Below are positions 17,182-26,045 of a stretch of 64,000 nt of DNA, piece by piece. Both the position numbers and the translations under genes were made by a program. Origin of the DNA: an uncultured Spirochaetota bacterium (lineage in GTDB: Bacteria > Spirochaetota > Spirochaetia > JAFGXN01); the NCBI GenBank assembly GCA_944390005.1, contig CALXOJ010000008.1, forward strand, positions 19,573 to 83,572, read 5' to 3'. Within the stretch, counting starts at the first letter, position 1. Each line of letters starts with the position of its first letter. The notes under the pieces were generated by a model. That model was not told the DNA's origin and searched no databases. It was given only the letters and a program-made list of their open reading frames with translations.

Positions 17182-18537
17182 ATGAAAATCATCGACAAAA
17201 AAACCGAGAAACTGGAAAATTCCGCCGAAAAACTGACGGTGACGCTTGATAAAGACGATCTGCAGAAAGCTTATGACGAGCTATTGCAGCACTATGCAAA
17301 AGAAGCTGTCGTAAAAGGTTTCCGGAAGGGCAAAACGCCTGTATCGGTGATTGAAAGCCGTTTCGGTGACGCCGTTAAAAGTGAAACGGTGATGAAGGCC
17401 ATCGATGAAACGTGGAAGGAGCTGCTGGACGCTAAAGAAATTACGCCGCTCCCCTACGCTGAACCGAAATTGGCAGATGAAGAAAACTTAAAACCGGATT
17501 GGAGCGAAAATTTTACCTTCTCTATCGCCTACGATGTCGAACCGAAAATTACCCTTCCCGATTACAAAAACGTTGAAGTCGAACTGCCTTCCGTTGTCGT
17601 CGAGGAAGCTGACATCCAAAAAGAATTGACTCAAATTCAAGATCAAAACGCCGTCGTCGTCGTAAAAAAATCGGGCGGAGTCGAGAAAAACGATATTGTG
17701 ACCATTGACTACTCTCTGCTGGATGAAAACGGAGATGTGATGCCGAAATCCGAGCGGGAGGATTTTGTTTTCACTGTCGGAAGCGGCTACAACCTTTACA
17801 AATTGGACGACGACATCATCGGCATGAATAAAGGTGATGAAAAGATCGTCAAAAAGAGTTTCGGCGAAGAAGAGAATGCTCCATCTCTGAAAGGACAGAA
17901 TTTTACTGTGAAAGTCAAGATAAAAGAGATCAAAGTCAAAGAGCTGCCTGCCATCGACGACGAATTAGCTCAAGATGTCAGCGAAAAATTCAAAACTTTG
18001 GATGATTTGAAGACCGATATTAAAGAGCGCCTGCAAAAAGCTGTCGACACGAAGCTGAAAGCGTCAAAAGTTGAAACGGTTTTAAATAAAATTGCCGAGA
18101 CGACGGTTTTCGAGCTGCCGCAGTCGATGATTGCCGCCGAACAGGATCAAGCGTGGCAAAATTTCCTATCGCAGAATAACCTGCAGGAAGCACAGGCGGT
18201 TCAAATTCTGAAATATCAGGGAAAAACCAAAGAAGACGTTATCAATGATTTCAAGGAAGCAGCCGTTAAGAACGCAAAAGACAGACTGATTCTGAAAGCG
18301 GTTATCGAAGCGGAAAAGCTGGAAGTCAACGACGCCGACTATGAGCTTCGTTTCGAAGAGATTGCAAAGGCTTCCGGAAAAACTGCTGAAGAAATCAAAA
18401 AAGTTTACGACAATCCTTCCTTCAAAACCTACATGGCGGAAGAAATTCTTACCGGTAAGGCCATTGACTTTTTGGCCGACGCGGCAAAGATCAAGGAAGG
18501 AAAGAAAACAAGCGCCGGCGACTTTCTTTCAATGTAA
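17182..18537 (+). CDS. tig: Trigger factor (ribosome-associated chaperone)
   Basis: Binds the ribosomal exit tunnel and nascent chains; the family also has peptidyl-prolyl isomerase activity. The 451 residues include the ribosome-binding signature [20 protein letters not shown] (about residues 38-57). An FKBP-type domain follows ([19 protein letters not shown] to [11 protein letters not shown]), then a long helical C-terminal domain. The ribosome binding site AGAGAGG lies 7 nt before ATG 17182. It precedes clpP and clpX, the classic tig-clpP-clpX order of the protein quality control operon. Confidence 0.97.
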   Translation: MKIIDKKTEKLENSAEKLTVTLDKDDLQKAYDELLQHYAKEAVVKGFRKGKTPVSVIESRFGDAVKSETVMKAIDETWKELLDAKEITPLPYAEPKLADEENLKPDWSENFTFSIAYDVEPKITLPDYKNVEVELPSVVVEEADIQKELTQIQDQNAVVVVKKSGGVEKNDIVTIDYSLLDENGDVMPKSEREDFVFTVGSGYNLYKLDDDIIGMNKGDEKIVKKSFGEEENAPSLKGQNFTVKVKIKEIKVKELPAIDDELAQDVSEKFKTLDDLKTDIKERLQKAVDTKLKASKVETVLNKIAETTVFELPQSMIAAEQDQAWQNFLSQNNLQEAQAVQILKYQGKTKEDVINDFKEAAVKNAKDRLILKAVIEAEKLEVNDADYELRFEEIAKASGKTAEEIKKVYDNPSFKTYMAEEILTGKAIDFLADAAKIKEGKKTSAGDFLSM

Positions 18538-18554
18538 ACCGGCAGGAGCAACGA

Positions 18555-19154
18555 GTGAACGAACAGGGCAATACGCTGGTTCCGATTGTAGTGGAACGCA
18601 CGGGCGCAGGAGAACGCTCTTATGATATTTTTTCACGGCTGCTGAAAGACCGCGTCATTTTCATTGACGGACGCATTGACGATGCAACAGCAGACTTAGC
18701 CGTGGCGCAAATGCTGTTTTTGGAATCGGAAGACAGCGAACGGGACATCAGTCTCTACATCAACTCTCCCGGCGGTTCGGTTACAGCCGGACTGGCTATT
18801 TACGACACCATTCGCTACTTAAAATCCGATGTCAGAACCATCTGTATCGGTCAAGCGTGTTCGATGGCGGCTGTTTTGCTGGCAGCGGGCACAAAAGGCA
18901 AACGATATTCACTGCCCTCTTCCCGTATCATGATTCACCAACCGTGGGGCGGAGCCGAAGGTCAAGCCACCGACATCGGTATTCAAGCAAAAGAAATCGT
19001 CCGACTAAAAAAGATGCTGACCGATTATTTGGCAGCCGACTGCGGACAAAAACGGAAGAAGCTGGAAGCCGATTTGGAGCGCGATTTTTATTTGACCGCC
19101 GCAGAAGCGTTGGAGTACGGTCTCATCGATAAAATTTTAGCGAAAGATCAATGA
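18555..19154 (+). CDS. clpP: ATP-dependent Clp protease proteolytic subunit
   Basis: Serine protease that forms tetradecamers and degrades substrates unfolded by ClpX. 199 residues from GTG 18555, with AGGAG 6 nt upstream. Catalytic Ser103 is in [14 protein letters not shown] and His128 in [11 protein letters not shown]. The oligomer-interface and substrate-binding loop [16 protein letters not shown] is intact. No long propeptide is evident. It overlaps clpX by 4 nt (ATGA) and lies 17 nt after tig. Confidence 0.97.
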   Translation: MNEQGNTLVPIVVERTGAGERSYDIFSRLLKDRVIFIDGRIDDATADLAVAQMLFLESEDSERDISLYINSPGGSVTAGLAIYDTIRYLKSDVRTICIGQACSMAAVLLAAGTKGKRYSLPSSRIMIHQPWGGAEGQATDIGIQAKEIVRLKKMLTDYLAADCGQKRKKLEADLERDFYLTAAEALEYGLIDKILAKDQ

Positions 19155-20404
19155 GCGAAAACACGACCGGAAACGAAAGAAGATGTATTCTCTGCGGCGA
19201 AAAAATCCCCGACTGGATGATTTCGTTTGAAGGCATACGTCCGGGAATTTACGTCTGCGAAAACTGTATTGCAACGGCATTCGACGTATTAAAAGAGCAG
19301 GAGACCGACTCATCTAAACAGGAAAAGCGGGACCGTGAAGAGGAGCCGCAAGACATTCCGACGCCGTCCGAGCTGAAAGCCTACCTTGATCGTTACGTCA
19401 TCGGACAGGAACGGGCCAAACGAATTCTGAGTGTTTCAGTCTACAACCACTACAAACGAATTTTCAGAAAAAATGCTGTCGACCCGCACGTCGAAATCGA
19501 TAAATCCAACATTCTGCTGTTGGGACCGTCCGGATCCGGAAAAACGCTGCTGGCACGAACTTTGGCAAAAAAACTGAACGTTCCGTTTGCGATTGCCGAT
19601 GCGACGACGGTGACCGAAGCCGGTTACGTCGGCGACGATGTGGAAAACATTCTGTTGAGACTCATTCAAAACGCCAACGGCGATATACAACGCGCCCAGA
19701 AAGGCATTATTTTTATTGACGAAATCGATAAAATTGCCCGCAAATCGGAGAACCGCTCCATTACGCGGGATGTCTCCGGAGAAGGCGTTCAGCAGGCGCT
19801 GTTGAAAATTATCGAGGGGACGATTTCCGACGTACCTCCCGGCGGAGGCCGTAAACATCCGTATCAGGAGATGCTGAAAATCGACACAACAGACATCCTT
19901 TTTATCTGCGGCGGCGCGTTTGTCGGATTGGACAAGCTGATTGCCGAACGAACCTCACGCAGAACCATCGGATTTGGCGAAGTTTCCGATGGAAAAAAAC
20001 CGTCGCTGTCGGAACTTTACGATCAAATTCACCCCGACGACTTGGTTAAATTCGGATTAATTCCCGAACTCATCGGACGGCTGCCGATTACGGTTGGATT
20101 GGATGAATTGGACAAAGAAACACTCGTCAAAATCATAACGGAGCCGGACAACTCGATTTTGAAACAGTTCACCGAAATGTTAAAGCTTGACGACGCCGAA
20201 CTGCAGTTTACCCCCGAAGCCATCGAAGCGGCCGCCGGCATAGCGTTGAAACAGAAAACCGGCGCACGCGGCATCCGTTCCATTTTTGAGAAATTGATGA
20301 ATGACGTTATGTTTGAGCTTCCCGACATCTCCGGGGAAAAAACGGTTGTCGTAACAAAAGAGTGTCTGACCGACGGTAAAAAACCGGAAATCCGCAAGAA
20401 GTAA
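19151..20404 (+). CDS. clpX: Clp protease ATP-binding subunit ClpX
   Basis: AAA+ unfoldase that feeds ClpP. The N-terminal zinc-binding domain has a CILCG pair and a CENC pair (about residues 13-40). The AAA+ module has Walker A GPSGSGKT, Walker [12 protein letters not shown], and the family's [14 protein letters not shown] pore-loop region. [19 protein letters not shown] near the C-terminus is the sensor-2/small-domain signature. 417 residues is typical. ATG 19151 overlaps the clpP stop, implying coupled translation. Confidence 0.97.
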   Translation: MSENTTGNERRCILCGEKIPDWMISFEGIRPGIYVCENCIATAFDVLKEQETDSSKQEKRDREEEPQDIPTPSELKAYLDRYVIGQERAKRILSVSVYNHYKRIFRKNAVDPHVEIDKSNILLLGPSGSGKTLLARTLAKKLNVPFAIADATTVTEAGYVGDDVENILLRLIQNANGDIQRAQKGIIFIDEIDKIARKSENRSITRDVSGEGVQQALLKIIEGTISDVPPGGGRKHPYQEMLKIDTTDILFICGGAFVGLDKLIAERTSRRTIGFGEVSDGKKPSLSELYDQIHPDDLVKFGLIPELIGRLPITVGLDELDKETLVKIITEPDNSILKQFTEMLKLDDAELQFTPEAIEAAAGIALKQKTGARGIRSIFEKLMNDVMFELPDISGEKTVVVTKECLTDGKKPEIRKK

Positions 20405-20407
20405 GCG

Positions 20408-20436
20408 TTGACATTTTTACGGCAATCATTCATAAT
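20408..20436 (+). promoter_or_regulatory. argF promoter
   Basis: Perfect TTGACA at 20408-20413, 17-nt spacer and CATAAT at 20431-20436. It starts a few bases after the clpX stop, so argF is transcribed independently of the clp operon. Confidence 0.75.
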
Positions 20437-20457
20437 ATTTTTCCGATAGGAATAAAA

Positions 20458-21399
20458 ATGAAAATCAGATTAACCGACCGTTCTTTTTTAAAATTGCTTG
20501 ATTTTTCGCCGGAAGAAATTCGCTATCTGCTCGATTTAGCACACTGCCTAAAAGAAGAAAAACGGCAGGGTAAAACTAAAAATCGATTCAAAGGAAAATC
20601 GTTGGCAATGATTTTCGAAAAACGCTCGACACGCACGCGCTGCGCATTTGAGACGGCGTTTGCCGAAGAGGGAGGTCATCCCGTTTTTCTGTCTACCGAT
20701 GACATTCAGCTGGGAGCAAAAGAGTCGGTAGAAGATACTGCCCGCGTTTTGGGACGCATGTTTGACGCTATTCAGTTTCGCGGTTTTCGACAAGACCATG
20801 TCGAATTGTTGGCTTCCGCATCCGGAGTGCCTGTCTACAACGGTTTAACAGACGAATTCCATCCGACACAAATTCTTGCCGACTTCATGACAATGGAAGA
20901 GGTTTTTGGACGGCTGAAAGGGTTAAAAGTCGTTTTTGTCGGCGATACGCGCAACAACGTCGCCAAATCAATGATGATTGGCTGCTCGAAAATGGGAGTC
21001 GATTTTACGGCGCTGGGACCGCAAGAACTGGCTCCGGATTCAGAAATAGTCGAACTTTGCCGAAAAGAGGCTGAAAAAAACGGCTGCCGCATTTGCGTCA
21101 CAGACAACATAGACGAAGCGCTCAACGGCGCTGATGTTGTTTACACCGATGTTTGGGCATCGATGGGAGAAGAGTCCGAAAGCGCTGCACGGGAAAAATT
21201 ATTGTCGCCGTTTCAGGTAAACGACGAGCTGATGGAAAAGACCGGCAAAACCGAATCGATTTTTCTTCATTGTTTGCCGGCCGTTAAGGGAAAAGAAGTT
21301 ACCGAATCGGTAATCGAGGGTCCTCGCAGTTACGTTTGGGACGAAGCTGAAAACCGTAAACATACCATTAAAGCGGTAATGGTGGCCACACTGACATAA
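20458..21399 (+). CDS. argF: Ornithine carbamoyltransferase
   Basis: Transfers the carbamoyl group from carbamoyl phosphate to ornithine to give citrulline, or works in reverse in the arginine deiminase pathway. The 313 residues carry the carbamoyl-phosphate motif KRSTRTRCAFE (about residues 55-65), FHPTQILADFMTM, and the ornithine/catalytic HCLPAVKGKEV near residue 274. The ribosome binding site GATAGGAA precedes ATG 20458. No arginine-pathway genes are adjacent, so the biosynthetic or catabolic direction cannot be decided; the symbol could equally be arcB. Confidence 0.92.
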   Translation: MKIRLTDRSFLKLLDFSPEEIRYLLDLAHCLKEEKRQGKTKNRFKGKSLAMIFEKRSTRTRCAFETAFAEEGGHPVFLSTDDIQLGAKESVEDTARVLGRMFDAIQFRGFRQDHVELLASASGVPVYNGLTDEFHPTQILADFMTMEEVFGRLKGLKVVFVGDTRNNVAKSMMIGCSKMGVDFTALGPQELAPDSEIVELCRKEAEKNGCRICVTDNIDEALNGADVVYTDVWASMGEESESAAREKLLSPFQVNDELMEKTGKTESIFLHCLPAVKGKEVTESVIEGPRSYVWDEAENRKHTIKAVMVATLT

Positions 21400-21405
21400 A
21401 AATCG

Positions 21406-22398
21406 ATGAAAACTGATACAATCGAAGCCATCCTGAAAGTTTTAACCGACTCCGAAAATTTTTTGATCGCCGGGCATTTTCAACCCGACCCCGACTGCCT
21501 TTGTTCGCAATGGAGTCTTGCCGAATTCTTGAAAAGAAAAGGGAAAAAAGTCACGTTGGCAAACGCCGGACCGATGACTCGTGACGACTTTGAACCGTTT
21601 CGGCCGCTTTTTTACGAATCTCTCGAGTCGATTTTACCGCAAATTCAATCGGAAAAACCGGTTTTAATTGTCGTCGACTGCTCAAGCGGAGATCGTATCG
21701 GTTCGCTGCAAAAATCAACCGAAAACCTCTGTACTGTCGTTATCGATCATCATGCCAACGGTGACGAAAACTTCGGCGACATCCGCTACATTGATCCAAC
21801 CTCCCCTTCAACAACGCTTTTAATCAAACGGATCCTCTGCGCCTGGGATCAGTCATTGCTGACGGCTGTCGCCGATAATCTGTTTTGGGGATTCTGTACT
21901 GACAGCGGTTTTTTCCGTTTTCTGCAGAAAGGCTGCGCACCGTGGCTGCGCGACGTTGCCGATTTGGTGGAAGCCGGAGCCGTTCCGAGCCGAACTTATG
22001 CCAAAATGATGTTCGGCAAATCGCTGCTTTCACGCCGCTTCACAGCTGAAATGGTTCGAAAAATGAAAGTGCTTGAAAACGGCCGCTTTTTTTTGGCAAC
22101 GGTGACAAAAGCAATCGAAAAGAGATACGGCGACGAAAAAGACACTTCTTTGTTTTATGACGCCGTAATGGCCGTTAAAGGATGCGAAATCATCGCTTTG
22201 ATTAAATATGAAGGCCGGCGACATTATGCTGTCAGTCTGCGTTCTGTTCGAATCGATGTCGGAAAAACAGCTCTCTCGTACGGCGGCGGAGGCCATAAAT
22301 TGGCAGCCGGCTTCCGTTTTAAAGGAAGCCTGTTTGCGCTGAAAAGACAATTGAAACAAGACATTGCCTGTCTGCTGAAAAAAGAAACGTCACTCTGA
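21406..22398 (+). CDS. nrnA: DHH-family NrnA-type phosphoesterase
   Basis: Manganese-dependent DHH/DHHA1 phosphoesterase; relatives hydrolyse nanoRNA oligonucleotides, pAp or linear dinucleotides left from cyclic-dinucleotide turnover. Motifs in order are AGHFQPDPDCLCSQW (a variant of the usual DxDxxGS: the second metal loop has DPDCLCSQ), VVDCSS, VIDHHANG and the C-terminal DHHA1 glycine motif GGGGHKLAAG. 330 residues. It lies 6 nt after argF and is co-transcribed. The assignment to NrnA rather than another DHH subgroup is probable. Confidence 0.82.
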   Translation: MKTDTIEAILKVLTDSENFLIAGHFQPDPDCLCSQWSLAEFLKRKGKKVTLANAGPMTRDDFEPFRPLFYESLESILPQIQSEKPVLIVVDCSSGDRIGSLQKSTENLCTVVIDHHANGDENFGDIRYIDPTSPSTTLLIKRILCAWDQSLLTAVADNLFWGFCTDSGFFRFLQKGCAPWLRDVADLVEAGAVPSRTYAKMMFGKSLLSRRFTAEMVRKMKVLENGRFFLATVTKAIEKRYGDEKDTSLFYDAVMAVKGCEIIALIKYEGRRHYAVSLRSVRIDVGKTALSYGGGGHKLAAGFRFKGSLFALKRQLKQDIACLLKKETSL

Positions 22399-22427
22399 AA
22401 GGAATTGCTCCAAAGTAAGCGTTCGTT

Positions 22428-24566
22428 TTAACCGAGATATTCGAAACTGACAGAAGCCGCCGTAGAAACGGAACTGTTGCCGACAAATGCGGTAAAATTC
22501 CCCGGCTCGGCACACCATCCGCGATTTGACGAATGATAAAACCTCAGCGACTCTTCAGTGATGGACAGACACACAGTTTTCGATTCGCCCGGATTCAAAA
22601 AGACCTTTTCAAATCCTTTCAACTCTTTCGCAGGTCGGGGAAGAGAGGCTTCTTCATCCGCAAGATAAAGCTGCACCGTTTCGGCGCCGGCGCGGGTTCC
22701 CGTATTGGTCACTGTCGCCGAGATTTCCAGAGTCTCTCCTTTCTCCATTTTTACAGAGGAAATTTTTACATCGGTGATGGTAAATGTCGTATAGGAAAGA
22801 CCGTGTCCGAAAGCGAAGGCGGGTTCGATCCCAACTGTCTCAAAGTGCCGATAACCGACAAAAATTCCCTCTTCATAGACGAACGGTTTTTTCAGTCGTC
22901 GAAGGAAACGCCTCCCGGCGGGACCGAGCACGCGCAGCAATCCGAATTTTTCCGGAACTTTGACGTAATTCTCAACCGAAGAGTAATCGCTCCATTTTTT
23001 TGCAAACGTAAAAGGAAGTTTACCAGACGGATTGACGTTGCCGAGCAAAACGTCGGCAACGACACGTCCCGATGCATCCCCCGGAAAAAACGCGTCAACA
23101 ATCGCTGCCGTTTTGGAACTCCACTCTTCGGTTTCAACGGCTCCGCCGCTATTCAATACGACGACAGTCTGCGGATTGTGCGCCGCCGCCTTCAAAATCA
23201 GTTTTCGGTCTTTTTTCGGAAGCCTCCACGGTCGATCGTGGAATTCGCCTTCAATTCCGTAAGAAAAACCGGTGCACACAACGACAGCGTCAGCCTTTTT
23301 AAAAGCAGCTGCTGTCGGCGAAGAGCTGTAAACAATTTTTCCGCGGTCTCCGACCTGTTCCCGCAGAGCGTCAATCGGCGACACTTTTTGATGCGAAGTA
23401 ACACGGGAAGAACCGCCGCCGCCTGTTTCAAAATTCTTTGCACGGCTCCCTGTTATCAGAACAGTCATCGGCTGCTGCGAAAAATCCAACGGCAGGGTGT
23501 TGTTTTCGTTTTTCAAAAGAACGACGCCTTCCGCTGCGGTTTCGCATGCAATCTGCAGATGTTCCGGACCGTTTTCTTTGGCAGCGGAGTCGACAGCCGA
23601 GCGTTCGTAGGCGCCTACCGCAAAAAACGACGACAGTATGCGGGTGACTTTATCGTCCAAATCGGTCTCTGTAATCCGTCCTTTTTCTAATAAGCGGGTC
23701 AGATTTTTTTTGTTCATATACATTGCATTCGGCATTTCCAAATCCAAACCGGCATTGAACGGTTTTTCCGCATCGTAACAGGAAAGCCAATCAGAAACAA
23801 CAAAGCCTTCAAAACCCCATTCATTCTTTAAAATATCGGTCAGCAAACGGCGGTTTTCAGAGGCAGAAACCCCGTTAATTGGATTGTAAGAACTCATCAC
23901 GGAAAGAACTCCCGCTTTTTTAACAGCCGCTTCAAACACAGGCAGATAAATTTCCCGCAGCGTTCTTTCATCCAAGTCGGATCCCACCTTGTTCCGATCA
24001 TATTCGGAGTTGTTTACAGCATAATGCTTAACAGTTGCAACGATACCGTTCTTTTGCAGACCGTCAATGTATGCGCACGCTCCTTCGGCAGCCAAATAAG
24101 GATCTTCTCCCATGTATTCAAAATTGCGTCCGCATGTCGGAACGCGGGCGATGTTGACACCGGGGCCCAACAGGCAGGAAATTCCCTTCGCCCGACACTC
24201 TTCCGCCAAAACCGCCGCTGCTTTGTGAATGAGCTCGCGGTTCCAAGTTGCCGTCATGGAGACCATACACGGAAAAACCGTCGATTGTCCGACACCGCGC
24301 ACGCCGGAAGAAGCATCAGCCATCCACATGGCATTCAATCCCAGTCGAGGAATCGGACGGACAGCAAACCATTGAAAACCGCCGATTAATGACATCTTCT
24401 CTTCTTGAGTCATCAAATTACAGATCTTTTGAGCTTTTTGTAAAGGAGAATCTTCCTTATCGATAAAACGATACAGATCCTCGCCTTCCGAAAATGACGG
24501 ACGCGGTGAAACAATTTCCCGAAAAATAATTTTTTGCCACACTTTAAAGAAGATTTCTTTGATCAT
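22428..24566 (-). CDS. Glycoside hydrolase family 3 (beta-glucosidase-type)
   Basis: 712-residue GH3 enzyme with the three usual parts: an N-terminal TIM barrel (GLNAMWMADASSGVRG, LLGPGVNIARVPTCGRNFEY, KHYAVNNSEYDRN), an alpha/beta sandwich (GVVLLKNENNTLPL) and a C-terminal fibronectin-III-like domain (VTNTGTRAGAETVQLYL). The catalytic nucleophile is Asp259 in GFVVSDW. There is no signal peptide, so it probably acts in the cytoplasm on imported oligosaccharides. It starts 4 nt after the GH29 gene on the same strand; together they suggest degradation of fucosylated or plant/host glycans. Confidence 0.92.
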   Translation of the reverse strand: MIKEIFFKVWQKIIFREIVSPRPSFSEGEDLYRFIDKEDSPLQKAQKICNLMTQEEKMSLIGGFQWFAVRPIPRLGLNAMWMADASSGVRGVGQSTVFPCMVSMTATWNRELIHKAAAVLAEECRAKGISCLLGPGVNIARVPTCGRNFEYMGEDPYLAAEGACAYIDGLQKNGIVATVKHYAVNNSEYDRNKVGSDLDERTLREIYLPVFEAAVKKAGVLSVMSSYNPINGVSASENRRLLTDILKNEWGFEGFVVSDWLSCYDAEKPFNAGLDLEMPNAMYMNKKNLTRLLEKGRITETDLDDKVTRILSSFFAVGAYERSAVDSAAKENGPEHLQIACETAAEGVVLLKNENNTLPLDFSQQPMTVLITGSRAKNFETGGGGSSRVTSHQKVSPIDALREQVGDRGKIVYSSSPTAAAFKKADAVVVCTGFSYGIEGEFHDRPWRLPKKDRKLILKAAAHNPQTVVVLNSGGAVETEEWSSKTAAIVDAFFPGDASGRVVADVLLGNVNPSGKLPFTFAKKWSDYSSVENYVKVPEKFGLLRVLGPAGRRFLRRLKKPFVYEEGIFVGYRHFETVGIEPAFAFGHGLSYTTFTITDVKISSVKMEKGETLEISATVTNTGTRAGAETVQLYLADEEASLPRPAKELKGFEKVFLNPGESKTVCLSITEESLRFYHSSNRGWCAEPGNFTAFVGNSSVSTAASVSFEYLG

Positions 24567-24570
24567 TAGC

Positions 24571-25908
24571 TCACTTTTCTCCCGTCACAAAACCGTAAAT
24601 CGGTAAAAATAAATTTTCGTATTCTTCGCGGTACTTCGGAGGAACTTCCAACCGCAGTAAACGTCCTTTTTTATCCGAGACAACCGTAATCGGTATGCGT
24701 CCTTCTTTTGTTAACAAAAAAGCCTCCTTAACCGCGGTTGTCATCAATTGTTTCGGCACGGGTAAGCGCAGCGATTGATTTCCGTTTGAAGGAAAACTCC
24801 GTCTCATCTGAAGACAGTAGATCGTCTCTTCTTTAACAAAAAGAATTTCTTTTGAAAAGCGCCTTTTCGGTGCGACAACATCGGCATCAAACACTGCTTC
24901 CCGATTAATTTTCAACCATTGCCCGGCAGTTTTTAGGATTTTGAGAGACGAAGGGGATACAAAAGCCTCAGCGGTCACATCGAGTCCGATCAAAAAACCG
25001 CCTCCGCGGCTCCAAACGTCTGCCGCCGTTTTTATCAGTGTTTTGCCGTCTCGATACAATATTTCGTTTGTAATTTGATCGACTCCGGTGAAGGTTTTCA
25101 TCAAGTAAATCCACGGGCGATCGCGTTTGCGCAACTTAAAATCCGAAGGAAAATGCGTGTAGAGGTCAACATCCTCCAACGCCGGCAAGCGATCGATTCG
25201 AACCCGTCCGCCGATTTTTAAATTCGGATTAATCTCCTTCAGCTGCCGTAAAACCGATTCGGCGTCATCTCTCGTCCACCAAGGCGCCCACCCTCCGTCA
25301 AACCAAATCAAATCAGCTTTGTAGTCAACCGTCAGCTCTTTCAGTTGGGTTGTCATATAGTCGAGATATTCGTCTTTCATGCCGTCATTAATGACGGTAT
25401 TCATTTTAACCGGAAACCGACGTCCGTCCTTTCGATACTGAATTTGAGACGGATGATGCCAATCTATCACAGAATAGGAAAAGCCGACCCGCAGTCCGAC
25501 ATTTCGGCATGCTTGAGAAACGGCGGATAACCAATCACTCTTTGTCTCAGTGTAATCTTTAATATTATAATCACAGACATCCGAATCAAAGAAACAGAAC
25601 CCGTCATAGTTTTTAGCCGGCAAAATCACATAAGAGACCCCCACTGCCTTTAAATTTTCCGCAATTCGGGTCAATTTCTCGGAATCAACGGACAAACGCA
25701 GAGAAGAGATCGCCTTTTCATAAATTTCCGGCTGCATTGCAGTCACATAAAGAAAAAGCGCATTTTCATCGGAAAAAAATCCTTCAAAATCACGAACGAA
25801 TACCGCATGAGCTCCCGCTTCAACCTTCACTCCAAGACGAAATTCATGCGACGCAAAGACTGTGATTCCGCACACGCAAAGAATCAGACAGAAAATCGAC
25901 TTACGCAT
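24571..25908 (-). CDS. Exported GH29 alpha-L-fucosidase-like protein
   Basis: About 445 residues with a Sec-type signal (IFCLILCVCGITVFA). The fold resembles GH29: GVSYVILPAKNYDGFCFFDS, VGFSYSVIDWHHP and ADLIWFDGGWAPWW with the nucleophile Asp near residue 205. The usual KHHDGF motif is KNYDGF here, so substrate contacts differ from standard fucosidases and activity may be altered. I choose ATG 25908. ATG 25914 is in frame, but only 2 nt from the -10 box. The GH3 gene follows after 4 nt. It is probably periplasmic or outer-membrane associated. Confidence 0.75.
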   Translation of the reverse strand: MRKSIFCLILCVCGITVFASHEFRLGVKVEAGAHAVFVRDFEGFFSDENALFLYVTAMQPEIYEKAISSLRLSVDSEKLTRIAENLKAVGVSYVILPAKNYDGFCFFDSDVCDYNIKDYTETKSDWLSAVSQACRNVGLRVGFSYSVIDWHHPSQIQYRKDGRRFPVKMNTVINDGMKDEYLDYMTTQLKELTVDYKADLIWFDGGWAPWWTRDDAESVLRQLKEINPNLKIGGRVRIDRLPALEDVDLYTHFPSDFKLRKRDRPWIYLMKTFTGVDQITNEILYRDGKTLIKTAADVWSRGGGFLIGLDVTAEAFVSPSSLKILKTAGQWLKINREAVFDADVVAPKRRFSKEILFVKEETIYCLQMRRSFPSNGNQSLRLPVPKQLMTTAVKEAFLLTKEGRIPITVVSDKKGRLLRLEVPPKYREEYENLFLPIYGFVTGEK

Positions 25909-25916
25909 ACTCATTC

Positions 25917-25945
25917 ATTGTATCGGAGTCTCCGCCGAAAGTCAA
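25917..25945 (-). promoter_or_regulatory. Promoter of the GH29-GH3 operon, leaderless arrangement
   Basis: On the minus strand TTGACT (25945-25940), 17 nt, TACAAT (25922-25917). The first ATG is 2 nt and the second 8 nt after the -10 box, so transcription should begin at about the second ATG. No Shine-Dalgarno sequence is visible. Confidence 0.65.
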
Positions 25946-26045
25946 GTCAAAGAAATCCTCCGGGCAAAAAGAAACAGAGATAAAGCCGCTTTCGATTGCA
26001 TTTGAACTTCGGGAAAAAGTCAGCCATCTTTTCGATTGTTTCTTC

